This document shows, in pieces, positions 11,202 through 22,685 of a stretch of 64,000 bases of DNA. How positions within the stretch are numbered: the stretch's first letter is position 1; each line of letters opens with the position of its first letter. The position numbers and the translations under genes were made by a program. The stretch spans positions 39,633,001 to 39,697,000 of the forward strand of contig BSWB01000003.1 in NCBI GenBank assembly GCA_033239125.1, read 5' to 3'. Below the pieces are notes generated by a model that saw only the letters and a list, made by a program, of their open reading frames with translations, searched no databases and was not told where the DNA came from. This DNA comes from Fagopyrum homotropicum. Lineage: Eukaryota > Streptophyta > Magnoliopsida > Caryophyllales > Polygonaceae.

Positions 11202-12308
11202 TGAACATATTTGGCACTAATCCGATTTGAGAAAAAAATGAGAACAATATGTTTACAAAAAAATGTTAATCCAATTGCATTTTTAAAAGACATTGGAACT
11301 CGTTTGAACTCTACTTATAAATTACTTAGTCAAGCCTTTCGTTACAAAGAGTTTTTACAAGTTTTTTCGCACAAAATATTCCGTGGTCAATGTTAGATGA
11401 TGAAAATATTTGGAAAACTTGTCTTGATATTTGTAATGTTTTAAAGGTTTTTAGTGATTCATCTAATATGATGAGTTACATTTACACTCTCACTTCTTAT
11501 AGCTTTTTAGAAAAAGCTGTAAATGTTTTCGAGGCTTTACAAACCGGTTCTAAATACTCAACCCTTATAAGTGTTATAAATGACATGAAATTGAAATGGC
11601 TAATATATTACGTGGATATTCTCTTGGTTTATCTTATTTCTGCCATTTTTAATCCTAGACATAAACTTGAAGGTGTTTCCGATTTGTTGGGTGTTTAATT
11701 TATTATGAATATATTTGGGTTTAGGTTCTACATACACTTCTATCATTATTCATAATGTTCGTATTGAAATTGAAAAGTTGTTTTCTTCCTTTCAAACAAG
11801 TGCAAGCTCTTCTTCTACCGCCAAACAAACATCTACACCCTCTTCTTCTTCTTCTTCTTCTTCTTCTTCTTCTCCTTCTTCTTCTTCTTCTTCTTCTTTC
11901 AAAAACTAAAAAAGTTTTAGCTAAAAGAACAAAAACACCAAGGCATTCATTCGCAAGTGCGAAATTTTAAGATTATCTAACAATGTGTTCTAGTTTTGAT
12001 AGATATGTTTTGAAATTATGGATTGGTGGAATAAGTTAGCCTCGAAGTATCCAACTTTGATCAAAATTGTGCAACAGCTCATGGTCGTACCCGCATCAAC
12101 GGTTGTCGTGGAGCAATCATTTATCCAAGGAGGGAGTATGCTCACCTACAAGAGAAGCTAACTGAAGCCCGAAAAGTTGGAGGCGCAAGTATGCATTCAA
12201 GACTGGATAAGGGCGGAGAAGCGGAAACTACATAATGCTCCGGAGTATAACTCAAAATCGGATTTCAACTCCAATGATCCGGGCACAACTTCCGAGTCCG
12301 ATGCATGA
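11202..12308 (+). pseudogene. hAT-superfamily transposase remnant
   Basis: The first part (about 11211-11698) has the plant hAT pattern: a TRLNSTYKLL block, an FLKVF-like segment read as VLKVFSDSSNMMS, and LISAIFNPRHKLEG. The C-terminal dimerisation (hATC) domain is at about 12016-12230, with WWNKLASKYPTLIKIVQQLM, VPASTVVVEQSF and CIQDWIRAEKRKL. Between them lies a Ser-coding (TTC)n stretch and a frame change, and a TAG breaks the hATC part near 12160. The N-terminal BED finger and both element ends are missing or were removed when element C inserted at 11169. Family assignment is good, but function is lost. Confidence 0.72.
11838..11901. repeat. (TTC)n microsatellite inside the hAT remnant
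   Basis: About 20 near-perfect TTC units, interrupted by one CC, read as poly-Ser in one frame. Confidence 0.9.
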
Positions 12309-15050
12309 AGGTAAGCGAGGTAACTAAATAACTTGGAAATCCAACAATAGGTAAGCAAAGGTAAGAGAATTATGTGGGCATTGATTCTTCTTAACCCTGA
12401 GAGGATACATAGTCAACCGGAAAGCGGAAACAACGAAAACCCTTTCCTTTTTCTATTTTTTAATTGAAGTAACAATATCTCGGATGAGATTTTGGAAATT
12501 TCGGGTGAGATATTGGTTATCTCGGCCGAGATAACCAATATCTCATTGAGATTTTCCATGTTGAGATTGCTCTCGACTTTTTTAAAACCGGTGCTAAACC
12601 GCCGGTTTGACGGTTTAGCAAAGTGGTGGTTTAGGTTTAACCCAAACTACCGGTTTGGTATTTAACGGCTTAGCTTTAGGTTTACGACCCATATCTAACT
12701 CGTTGTGCCATGTGAAGAATAACCCTTTGTAACAAACCATCATTTAGGACCTAGTAATCTACATACACGAAATAAAATGACCCTTCACATCGTAAGATAG
12801 TTGGCTGATGTGCCAAGTAAAGAAGAGTACGAGTAGTACAAATCTCAAAATCTTGAGATAACATTTCATTTGACGAGGAGGTGGAATTCCCTCGAATTAT
12901 CACTAGGCATTTTCCATGTTTAATCAAGTAGATATCAATAGCATTCTTATACTAGGAGATGTATTAAGGACTTTATGATCGTAAACCGTATTATGGATTT
13001 ACTTGTGAATATATTGTTAATGAATTGTTAGACCTTGTAGGTTGCTTGAGGATTAGGTTAGATTAGATCTAATGGCTTTATTATTCCATGTTTTTGGTAG
13101 GCCTTGATCACAAGGACGGTTAGATGATGATGTCGTGGGCCAATAGTAGTGTGTCTAGGATTTAATTGATTATTTATTCGGTCATGTGTCATTGTATTGT
13201 GTTTTTAATCTAGTCGTCGAATGGTTCTTTTATGAGTTAAGTTATTTGAGAAGTAAAATCACATGTGTGTTTATTTTTGTTAAGTTAAAACTGGTGGGCC
13301 CGAAGAGGTGTCTCTTGTCAAGTATTGAACCGGGTTTGAAAATACAAGTCATTAAATCTCCTCTTGTAGAGCTTAATCAAGACATTGTTCCATCAATATG
13401 TCTTTGATGTGCTCCTCATTTACGAGCACGAGGATCCACTAAGGTTTTTCCTTCTCTCTTCTTCCTTTATGGATGTGTTTTTGGTTTAGATGGGGATATG
13501 GAGGAATTTGAATAGGAAGAAAGGGCATTAAAATGACGATGGTTATGGATATGAAGAAAAAGATATTTTTTCTCTCACCTTGGATCTTCTCAACTTAAGT
13601 AGATCTCCCTCACAACATCATATATTGGGATTGGTAACTCCTTTGTGTTTGAAGTCTCTCACCTTAAGAATACTTATAAGCCTCTCACCTAGAAGAGTGA
13701 AAAATAAGTCTCTCCCTTCTGGTTTTGGTTTTAAGCGAATAATTATGAAATCAATAATTTTGAACTCACTTCATTGATCTTGGATATCTTTGATGGGGTG
13801 ACATAAGGGCTTTATATAGACGACAAAATCAGCCTAGGAAACTCCCCTTAATGAGTGCAAGAAATAGAAGAGTAACGAACTAGTAAATCGAATGAAATCA
13901 ATATCGCTACATTTGAATTTATTCTTGAATGACCCATGGAACTCTTCATTCACTTAATTTGGAAGGCACCATAAGTAGGAGAAGGGAGTTGATTTTCCTA
14001 ACCATAAGGAGGACAGAAGAGTCAATTGGACTTATCTTGGCTTCGATCAAGGCAAAAGGAGAAATGTCTTCAATTCTTGTAAAAAGTTGACTCTTGCCTT
14101 GAATGCCACATAAATTCATGCATAAAATGAGCATGAAATATTTCATGAAATGTGCTCTTGCGTATCCATCTTGCATGTCTTCATGCATCATCATGGTTAA
14201 AAGCGCATCCAAGTATCATAGTTGTTGCATTGTCATATCATATTTAACTTTTGTTCTTTTCAAATCTTGACTTTAAGTAAACTAAAATTTGCAGCTTTTG
14301 AAAAAAACTTTAAAAGGACAACTCATGAGTCTTTTAACTCTAAATATTGTCTTAATTATAGGCGTTTTACTGAGAGTATAAAAACTTGACAACTTTGTTG
14401 GAGCGAGCGGAAGTTGACATGACTTGGGCATGCTCTTAGCTAGTGTTATTGGCTTGGATTCAAGCGTGGTTAGTTTGTTTTTGATCTTGAATGTCAAGAC
14501 ATAAGGACTATCGATCATGCCAAGCGAGGCCTTCGACGATTGATGAGTCATGGTGTCTTGGTCAATCTTAGACGTTTGCTCTTGAGCACGATTGGCAACG
14601 AAACGATCGGTGTCGGAATGATGACGACGGTTTTTTTATCGGGGAGGATCGTATTAGCCTTAAACCGTACTTTATCACAAAGTAAAGTTGTTATTCCCAT
14701 CAAAGAGTGAAATCCCAAACACGTTCATCAAGCCGGCCACCATCACATCAATACCAGATTCTTTCATCGACAAACTTTATTCGGTCGCCAACCACCATAA
14801 CCTTGGCTATGATACCTTTTGTTGGAAAAATAGTTTTTTTCCGACTCAACAAACTTGTATATCTACCCACATTTGCACTAATACAAAGGTTTTTTTTATA
14901 TGTATCACAATACATACAACATAAATATATAAGTTTAAGACATCTTGTTTCTCTCCTTGCGCGCTTTTATAACCCGATTTGAGTTCTTTGTGAAAGTCTA
15001 TCAAACTATATTATTATGAAAAAAATAAGACATATTTGCATGATGCGCAT
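12309..15050. other. Intergenic stretch, no gene seen
   Basis: It contains the 38-bp palindrome. At 12575-12690 there is a run of AAACCGCCGGTTT-like inverted words typical of the subterminal parts of plant hAT elements, possibly the 3' end of the element at 11.2 kb. Beyond 12.7 kb only short frames without recognisable domains occur, and I support no gene. Confidence 0.5.
12507..12544. repeat. Perfect 38-bp palindrome
   Basis: The two 19-base halves (12507-12525 and 12526-12544) are exact reverse complements, with core TATCTCGGCCGAGATA. It has no loop and could extrude as a cruciform. Imperfect half copies (TCTCGGATGAGATTTTGG) flank it at 12478. It lies just downstream of the hAT remnant. 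Confidence 0.9.
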
Positions 15051-15055
15051 ACGAG

Positions 15056-17183
15056 TGTAATAGGTAGGATTTCCGAATTCTGATTAATGTTGATTAACTT
15101 AACCAGTGATAGTAATTGACATATAACTCGCGAAGATTGCGTAAGTGTTGAGTATAAGTCCCACCGTTATGTTCCTGGCGTAATTTTGGGCTTATGGTGA
15201 AATATTCACTTTTTCCCCGGGTAATTATTTTTACCCTCCGGTATTATTTGGAGCATTTGGGAGCTCCAATTAATAAAAATGCAATTGAGAGAAATGATCA
15301 GGACATCGGACATGTCCTAGATATGAAATAACATGGAAAGGCAAAACGGCCAAAAGAGTCGCTATTTCGTTTCTTAACGGCTAAGAAAGACGGCTTAGGA
15401 ATACACGTTTTTCGAGGCAATTGTGGAATAATTATCCCTACAATATTCAAGATTTATTGTTCCAATTTCGATAAGTTTGGAGAAGGGGGTTCAACCCGCC
15501 TTTGGATCGGTTAAAGGATAATTATCGACTTCGCAAAAGGATAATTATCGTCTTCACTATAAATAGCGGAAAATCGTTTATTAAATCATTTTCCTTTCAC
15601 GTTTCCTCGTAAAAGCTCTGATTTCTCTCAAACTTCAAACTCAGATGTACTCTCCGTTTCTAATCCGATTTCAATTCCGTTTGAGTTTCTGGATTCCTCT
15701 CTTCATTCTCTTCATATTGGTACCGAGTTTCTGCATTTCCGAGCAGATGAAGACCTGGTCGAGCATATGTTTCACCAGGACGGTTCCGTCGCTCAAATTC
15801 CGGTGAATTTGATGTTGTACATGTGTAGCCTGCGTCGTTGTGATTCCGAATCTTCTTTTAGATCGTCAATCGGGTTAGTAACGAATAAGTTATGAATTTA
15901 TTCGTTTTCCGTACTGCGATTTGGCCTAAATTGACCTTAGGCTTTTCAAAATGGATAATTAGAAATTTCATTATGATCATTATATTATTCTGGTGTTTAT
16001 GGGTTGTTTGTTTGATGAAATTTGATGACAGGTGGGTTTAGAAATGGCTTGCGGGCAAAACGTTATTTTGGTGAAATTTAATTAATTAATTAATTAAAGG
16101 TTAATTAATTAAATTAGGATTAAATTTGAGATTGAGGAATACTGATTAGATGCATGCTAGGTGTCAGAATGAGTTGAGGATCATGACGATGTTATGGATA
16201 TCGGTTATGGCCTTAAGGTTTAGTATGTGTACGAGTATGATGAGATGTTATGTTGAGGATATGCTTAGGCATTTATGAATGTGTTGAGGATATGAGGTTT
16301 AGATTTGAGATATAGGTTGGTTGTGGTTAGTGAGACGAGTCTCCTAACCTTTGCAGTATGTGATTGTGTGTGCCTTGCTATTGCATGCGTTGATTACTTC
16401 CCCAAGGGGAAGCTGTGACGTGGTACAGATTACGAGTATATCAGGTAAGTCCATAGGACTTAGCGTTCAGTTGTAGATTGTACGATTGTGATGGTTGTGT
16501 GTGTTCATATGATTGTGCATTTATAACCTAAACCGGACTAGGATGACCATTTATTACATTTATTTGGCCCAAGTGTATTATAACGGGCGGTAACCACCGG
16601 TCTCCACCTGCTGGTTAGGAGGAGGTGTCTGGAAGCCAGTAACAGGGGGGGACGAGTGACGATCACCCCCAATGCAAACCCTTGTGTTAACGGGGAAAGG
16701 GACGAGGTTCTTTAGGTTCCTCGTGTTACAAAAGAAGTTGAATTAGTAATGGAATAACGTAATGAAAGATAATAAATGAATGTGTGTGGCATTGCATGTA
16801 TGAGATGTTGACGTGTGGTTGTGCTATTACCTTCATGCTTTTCATTGTTGTAGCTAACGGTTTCATACCGTGTTGTAGATGATCTGCAGGTTAGGAAGAC
16901 TGCAGGGTGAGACAGATGGTGTGGCCAGCCGAGGACTTTTGTACATTAGGATGCGCGGGATATGGGATCTTTTGTATCAGATATTGTGGTTTGATGTTTT
17001 GTACTCAGCTCTGAGTTTGTAAACTCTTTTGATGTATCATATACAACTTTTATGTATTTGGTTTTAATTTACCTGTGCCTTGTTGTAAGATACAGTGAAC
17101 TTGTTGTCAAGATAGGGTCAGAATCCATTGTGAGATCCTAACCCAATGTGACACTCCAAGTCCCGTGAATTTGGGGTGTTACA
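15056..17183 (+). mobile_element. Solo LTR, 2128 bp, ACGAG target duplication
   Basis: It runs from TGTAATAGGTAGG to GGGGTGTTACA and is flanked by ACGAG at 15051-15055 and at 17184-17188. No coding region or second LTR adjoins it, so it is a solo LTR left by recombination. A canonical TATAAATA box at 15558, followed by a CT-rich leader, gives the plus orientation. Its 3' third aligns, inverted, with the solo LTR at 47255-49876 (shared TTGACAACAA and CTTACAACAAGGCACAG). The TGTAA..TTACA ends suggest a Ty3/gypsy chromovirus of the Tekay/Del kind, but without pol this is inference. Confidence 0.85.
15558..15565 (+). promoter_or_regulatory. TATA box of the 15.1-kb solo LTR
   Basis: TATAAATA lies about 500 bp into the LTR. 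About 40 bases later comes CT-rich sequence (TTTCTCTCAAACTTCAAACTC) of the kind found at plant transcript starts. Confidence 0.6.
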
Positions 17184-17188
17184 ACGAG

Positions 17189-18071
17189 GGTCTCAAAACC
17201 ACCGACCGAATACCAAAACAGGACCGAAGGAAGGTGAGGATGACGTCATAATTTATTTCTAGTTGCTCGGGAACAATTAGAAGATTTTCTAACAGAAATA
17301 TTGGGTTTTGCGCAATTTGGCGGTGGTCCCGCTTATGGGGGGAAATTGTGCAAAGGCTTCTAACTCTGTAAATGGTGTCGGTTTTAGTTTTAATTTACCG
17401 GCGTACTCCTACCTATACCGCAGTTGAAGTTCCAACTTTCTATGATCATCTTTTTTTTTGGTATTATGGGGGAGAGATATTTAAGCTTTTTGTAAAATGG
17501 GTGCTCTTATTAGGTTATTTCTAAAAAGAAAACCCGAATATTTGTTGTCGATTAAAATCCGCTCCCATTTCGAGTCAAGAGATGGATAAATTGACACATT
17601 CCATTGCACTGATCGACGGACGTTCGTTATGACTGAGGGGGTCGAAGACCGTAGAAGTCAGTCATTTATACATCACCACCTTATGTGAAAATCATTAATA
17701 CTACACAATATATAGCTAACTTGGCGGAACCAATATATTTAAATATTGAATTATAACCGGAAAGGAATCACGGATCGGATATCGTATAATAAACACTAAC
17801 CAAACCCAGTATGGGTATTATTAACGTCCGCAGTTCTAGATTAGTCTACCATAATTAACTCTCATCGCAAGAATACTTTAGAATCCTCAGTGTTTCTCTT
17901 CATTTCAAGTTTATTTTTGTCTTGGCTTAGCTCCACTAGGCCATTAATCGCATAATTAGTATGCGTTAACCCATATTTTTAATAAAACCCAATTAATTTA
18001 GAAAATGTAAATCGGCCCAACCGTTTTTACAGTACAAAGCCCAATTAATTTCTTAGCATTGGAGCACAATA
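17189..18071. other. Intergenic stretch, nothing recognised
   Basis: No open frame of note, RNA gene or clear repeat was found on either strand. Confidence 0.5.
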
Positions 18072-18079
18072 CTCGGATA

Positions 18080-18707
18080 CAGGGGCGGCCCTGGGGTGGG
18101 GCAGGGCGGGGGCAGCCGCCCCACCCTCCGAAAAAAAAAAAAATTTATAAAAAAAATCGTTTTAAAATGGGTTGTGGCTTCTTGTTTATAAAAAAATTTT
18201 CTACGATTTATCACTATTCTTGTGTTATATTTAAATGTTATTTTTTATCTTTCGCCGAAGTAAACGAAACTTCAAAATAATTTCCTGTTTTAGGCTCAGA
18301 GTGAAATAATTCACCTAAATGCACGAGATTTGTTTTTTTGAAGTAGAAGCGCGGTCTTAGACCACACTATTATTTGTAAAACGCGTTGTCGTGAACAACG
18401 TTTTAATATCCGAAATAAAGATAATAAAAACAAAATAGAGGTGCGGTCCTAGACTGCGGCTATAGTGTAACGTTTTTTAAAGAAAAAAAAAACTAAAGAG
18501 GCGCAGTTATAGACGCGCCTATAGGGCAGCTATTTTTTTTTAAAAAAATTTTATAGGCGCGGTCCAAGACCGCGCCTTTAAGTGTAATGTTTTTTTAAAT
18601 TTTTGTTTATGGTAAGTAGATGATATATTAACGCTATTTAATTTTCATAAATATATTTATCGAAAATAAAATTTTGTCCCCCTTTTAGAATCCTGCGGCC
18701 GTCACTG
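18080..18707. mobile_element. Non-autonomous hAT element (628 bp), Tip100-like ends
   Basis: It is bounded by an exact 8-bp duplication CTCGGATA (18072-18079 and 18708-18715). The ends are CAGGGGCGGCCCTGG and, inverted, CAGTGACGGCCGCAGG, which form an imperfect terminal repeat beginning CAG.G.CGGCC as in Tip100-like hAT elements. Inside there is no transposase, but repeated GC-rich inverted words (GGCGCGGTC..AGACCGCGCC) occur between 18345 and 18585. Confidence 0.85.
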
Positions 18708-18713
18708 CTCGGA

Positions 18714-19290
18714 TATGCATAAATACTAGGGGGTGTGCATATTCAGATAGGGTGGATTGGATATCCGATATTTTATATATATATATGCTATATTGAATTC
18801 TGAATTTGACGGGCTTGAGGTGTAAAAATTGCATGCATAAATACTAGGGGCGTGCATTCAGATAGCGCGGATCGGATTTTTAATTTTTTATATATGCGAT
18901 ATTAAATTCTGAATTTGACTGGCGTGATATACATATGACTTATGTGTCGTTGGGGAGAATCAAATTCCAGAGGAAGGGGTAATAATAAACCCATTTAGTT
19001 AACTGAGCTATGTGACTTATTTGAAAATATTTAAAATTTTTATAATATATTACTGGATATCAAAACACTAGCCCATATATCCGAAGCTCTGTCATATGAA
19101 ATCCGATCCGCTGACCCGGTATAACTTTTTGGAACGTATCGGATTCGGAAAAGAAAACTTTTGGACTCGGATTTTCTCAGATCGGATTGTTCGTATATTC
19201 GAACTAGATCACCGGATCAAATTATTTTTGAACACCACTAATAATTATCACGGTCTTTATAAACGAGTGGATAAGTAGTAGGTACTTTGT
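18714..19290. repeat. hAT-like remnant with a duplicated left end
   Basis: Two direct copies of about 110-120 bp (18714-18833 and 18834-18940) begin GCATAAATACTAGGGG and continue GTGCAT.TTCAGATAG.G. The far end reads TTGAACACCACTAA near 19240. CTAGGGG(T/C)GTG..CA and, inverted, TTAGTGGTGTTCAA would be terminal repeats of a hAT MITE. I could not find a matching duplication, so the ends are uncertain. Confidence 0.4.
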
Positions 19291-19733
19291 TACGTAACTT
19301 AATTTCATAATAATGAATTAGTGGATATCCTCTAACGATAATAAATGAGTATACATCGTCTTTATAAATACATGTTCTAATTTACTCTTACTTAATATAT
19401 TTTTTTTTTCTCAATATGTTACAAGATTTTGTATTTAACTCTTATATACCGAGTTTCGTGTTGAAGAAATGGTCGAATCACTTATGTACAAGAATATTAA
19501 TCTAATAATATTTTTAAAATTTTTGAGTGACTTGTATAGTTTGTACGATATAAAAATTATGTAAAAGAAAATTATTTACATTAATTCTTGCACAAGAAAT
19601 TTATTTATGTACAAGAAAAAATTTAGATATCATAATTAATATATATTTATAATTTTTCAAGAAAAAATAATTTATAAGATCTATTTTGTCTAGTTAATTT
19701 TAAGGTGTGTGGAAGGAAGGGACTACCTTATAG

Positions 19734-20131
19734 TAAGCATGTCCACGGGTCACCCGTGACCCGGCGGGTTTTGACCCGGCGGGTCAATGATCCGGCAGGT
19801 CACTGACCCGCCGGGTTACGGGTACGGGTAAGGGTCGAGGTGATCCTTACTCGTGACCCGGTTGATCGACCCGTCTGACCCGGCGGGTCGACCCGCCAAA
19901 ACTCAATTTTTTTAAAAAAAATGTAATCCAATGCCTAGAAGGGTCGACCCGGCGGGTCATCTTTTTTTTTTCTTTAAAAAATGGCTTTTAAAACAAAAGG
20001 GCCGACCCGCGGGGTCTGACCCGTGACCCGGCGGGTCGGCCATTTATACGGGTCCGGGTCACCCTTCCCAGACCCTTGACCCGGCGGGTCGGACCCGTCG
20101 ACCCGGTGGGTCCGACCCGTGGACATGCTTA
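19734..20131. mobile_element. hAT MITE (398 bp) built from GACCCGGCGGGTC words
   Basis: The terminal repeat TAAGCATGTCCACGGGTC appears at the left and inverted at the right. The exact 8-bp duplication CCTTATAG flanks it (19726-19733 and 20132-20139). The interior is mostly iterations of the near-palindrome GACCCGSCGGGTC in both orientations, and nothing is encoded. Confidence 0.88.
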
Positions 20132-20174
20132 CCTTATAGGAGGAGACATTCAATAATTCAATCGTATTAGTAAG

Positions 20175-21321
20175 AGTAAATTACACAAAACCACCTCTTT
20201 TTAACACCTCTTTTCACTTAACCACCTCTTAAAAAAAACATTTTCAGTTAACCACCTTCTATTTTAATTCTTTTAACAAAATGTCACCCCTTGTCCATTC
20301 CGTTAGATATATCGTTAGTGGGGCCATAAAATATTTTAATAAGATAGTTATTTATAATTTATTGATTAAAATATGTCTTAAGATGATTCTAATTTAGTGA
20401 TTAAAGTATATCATTTGTTTTTACTCAAACCAGTACCGCAAACACAAACATTTTATCCCCTCCATTGTTAACATGAATGAAGTAAGAGTTGTCATCTAAA
20501 ATAATGAATTTGTTTGATCGAGAATGACGAGTTTGGGGAAGAAATTGCAGAAATTAGATGAAATTTTTACAATGGAGTTGAACCTGTGTTGTATGGAATA
20601 GGAAGACTCCTTCCAATCACTCTATGTTTCCCCCTATTCTGCTAGTAATGGTCAATTTGAGCCTTTCCAACCGTCATGGTTGATTGAGCCATCTCCTTCC
20701 TCCTTTCTACCACCACCACCGATGACGATGATTTCTCGTATGAGTGTTCTCTTGTTGCAATTTCAGAGGATTAAAAATGAATTTCTCCCTTCTGTCGATG
20801 TGACGATGTGGCTCCAGAAGTTTCTAAGCTTCAATGATCTTGTTAATTTACTCTATTTTGCTCAATTCATCCTTTGGAGGCAACCAAACACGGTATCGCC
20901 GGATTTGACCTCTGAGTTGTCGGCTAGGGTTTCACTTTGGTTTTGCTCTTAGGGAGAATAATCGACGTGCGAAGCGATGCAGGGAGAAGAATCGATTTTA
21001 ATGAAGAGGAAATCGATCCAATGAAAGAAGATGAAGAATCGGATTTAAGAAGATGAAGAATCGGATTTATATCTTCAATTTGTTAAAGAAATCCTGGTGT
21101 TCTCTTTAAATTATAAACCGTGATAATTTACTCTTTTAATTATTACAATAAAATAAATTTAATTTTGTGGGGGACCCATTGACAGAATAGATAAGAGAGA
21201 ATAGATTTGGTGGTGTTTTGTTAACAAGAAGTAAATAGAACGTGGTTAATTGAAAATGATTTTATAAGAGGTGGTTAAGTGAAAAGAGGAGTTAATAAAA
21301 GGTGGTTTTGTGTAATTTACT
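20175..21321. mobile_element. Mutator-like element with long terminal inverted repeats (1147 bp)
   Basis: Both ends start AGTAAATTACACAAAACCAC and stay complementary, with scattered differences, for at least 110 bp (20175 to about 20290, and about 21205 to 21321). The flanks TTAGTAAG (20167-20174) and TTAGTAAA (21322-21329) are a near-perfect target duplication. Long TIRs of this type are typical of plant MULEs, including Pack-MULEs. No transposase is present. The interior carries one 90-codon frame and GC-richer sequence unlike the TIRs. Confidence 0.7.
20680..20952 (+). CDS. Unrecognised frame inside the long-TIR element, possible captured exon
   Basis: It encodes 90 residues from MIEPSPSSFLPPPPM to SARVSLWFCS. 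I do not recognise the protein. The base composition and codon use look more gene-like than the AT-rich TIRs around it, and sequence similar in character continues upstream to about 20520. Capture of a host fragment by a Pack-MULE is a reasonable inference. Chance is the alternative. Confidence 0.25.
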   Translation: MIEPSPSSFLPPPPMTMISRMSVLLLQFQRIKNEFLPSVDVTMWLQKFLSFNDLVNLLYFAQFILWRQPNTVSPDLTSELSARVSLWFCS

Positions 21322-21640
21322 TTAGTAAAGTAAGAATAACTATTGTGAAGATATTCTAAATTTCTTTATATTTTTATATTTTGAAACAATGTAGTTTATA
21401 GAACAGAAAAATTTATACGAATATACTATTCTAGAAGGTAGGAATAACTATTGTGAATTGGGAGTTGTCAACCAGCGAAGATATAGGAATTCCCTTGTGG
21501 TAGGGTTTTGACTTGCGGCCCAAGTCAACAAAAATTTACGGCCAAGATTTATTGAATTTGAATGGCAGGGGCTGGCTCAACTTTACTAGATTGTACAAAA
21601 AATATCAGTGAATATATTGAATTTAATTAAAGGTATGGTC

Positions 21641-22685
21641 TCTATAATTCAAGTGAGTGGATTTGGGATATGGATATCATGCCTAAAGTTAAAAACTTTA
21701 TCTTAAAATTATTTATCGATGGCCTCTCAACTAAAGAAAACTTCGAGAAATAAAGAGTATCAGTTCCCATGCAGTGCGCCCTCTACAACCACCCATATGA
21801 AACAGCAAAACATTTGTTCTTTAACTGTCCCTTCATGTTAGAGAATCTTCACAACAACAACACCGAGACCAAACTACAAATTGTTAACAATTCTAATCAA
21901 CTGCTATCAAGTATGATCACATGTCTAAAAAATAAGTTAGATGACAACCAAATGGTTCAACTAGCAGTTACATGGTGGAATGTCTGGACTGAAAGAAACC
22001 AAAGTATCTTCAATAAGAAGAAAGCCCAAAACATTGGGCCACGAGTTCAAGAACAGATAAGGAACTGGCAGGATGCTAACAAAAGAAAGAACCAAACAAA
22101 ATTAAAAGCGTCCATATGTAACAGGAAAACTAAAAACATCCAATGGATAAAACCAGAGAATGGATTTATCAAGTTAAAATTTGATGGATCCAAACGTGAG
22201 TCCGGGGATACAGCCTTCGGATATATTTTAAGGAATCAACATGCATCAACCATCTCCCTAGGCTATGGACAATGTGGGAACACATCAGTCCTCTATGTTG
22301 AAGTGTGTGCGTTAAGGGAGTGTCTGATTAGAGCATGCGATCTGCAGATCAACAAACTCGAGATTGAAGATGAAAACCTCACAATCATCAATTCCATTAC
22401 AAAGATATGGAAACCCCAATGGGAACTAGGCCTCATTATTTCAGATATCTCTAATATATTGGTCAGTTTTCAGCAGGTCAGGATACAACATGTGTTCAGG
22501 GAAGTCAACTGTGTTGCCAATAAGCTAGCAGAATTGGGACACGACTACCTACTAGGTGACTCAGCGATCCCCTCCCAGGTGGTGGATCTCATCCGGAAGG
22601 ATGCTCTAGGTTGGAGAGTCTCGCGAAGATGATCTAACCTAATCACTTACCGTATAGTATCAACAAAAAAAAAAAAAAAAAAAAG
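21641..22685 (+). mobile_element. 5'-truncated plant L1 (LINE) ending in poly-A
   Basis: The 3' end of an L1 ORF2 is followed by about 40 bases of 3' UTR and a run of about 20 A at 22664-22684. The flanks AGGTATGGT (21631-21639) and AGGTATAGT (from 22686) form a probable imperfect target duplication, as expected from target-primed reverse transcription. Endonuclease and reverse transcriptase are absent. Confidence 0.75.
21769..22632 (+). pseudogene. L1 ORF2 C-terminus: zf-RVT and RNase H domains
   Basis: The zf-RVT finger appears at the start (CALYNHPYETAKHLFFNCPF), and its first half is readable upstream from 21655 (WIWDMDIMPKVKNFILKLF) before a TAA at 21751. An RNase H-like domain covers roughly residues 125-275, with KLKFDGSKRESG, YVEVCALRECLI and HVFREVNCVANKLAEL. 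The first Asp (FDGS) and the Glu are present. The fourth acidic position, normally Asp in an ADxLA motif, is Asn (ANKLA). The third position is doubtful (IEDEN). The frame is long and intact, but the copy is 5'-truncated and so is a dead fragment. The ATG is only the first in the frame. Confidence 0.75.

Noticed and set aside
13186..13777. Two plus-strand frames of 65-73 codons
   Set aside because: No ATG context, splice signals or recognisable domain. Length is within chance for this composition.
19096..19278. 60-codon frame starting MKSDPLTRYNF
   Set aside because: It lies in a hAT-like remnant made of CGGATC-type repeats and resembles no protein.
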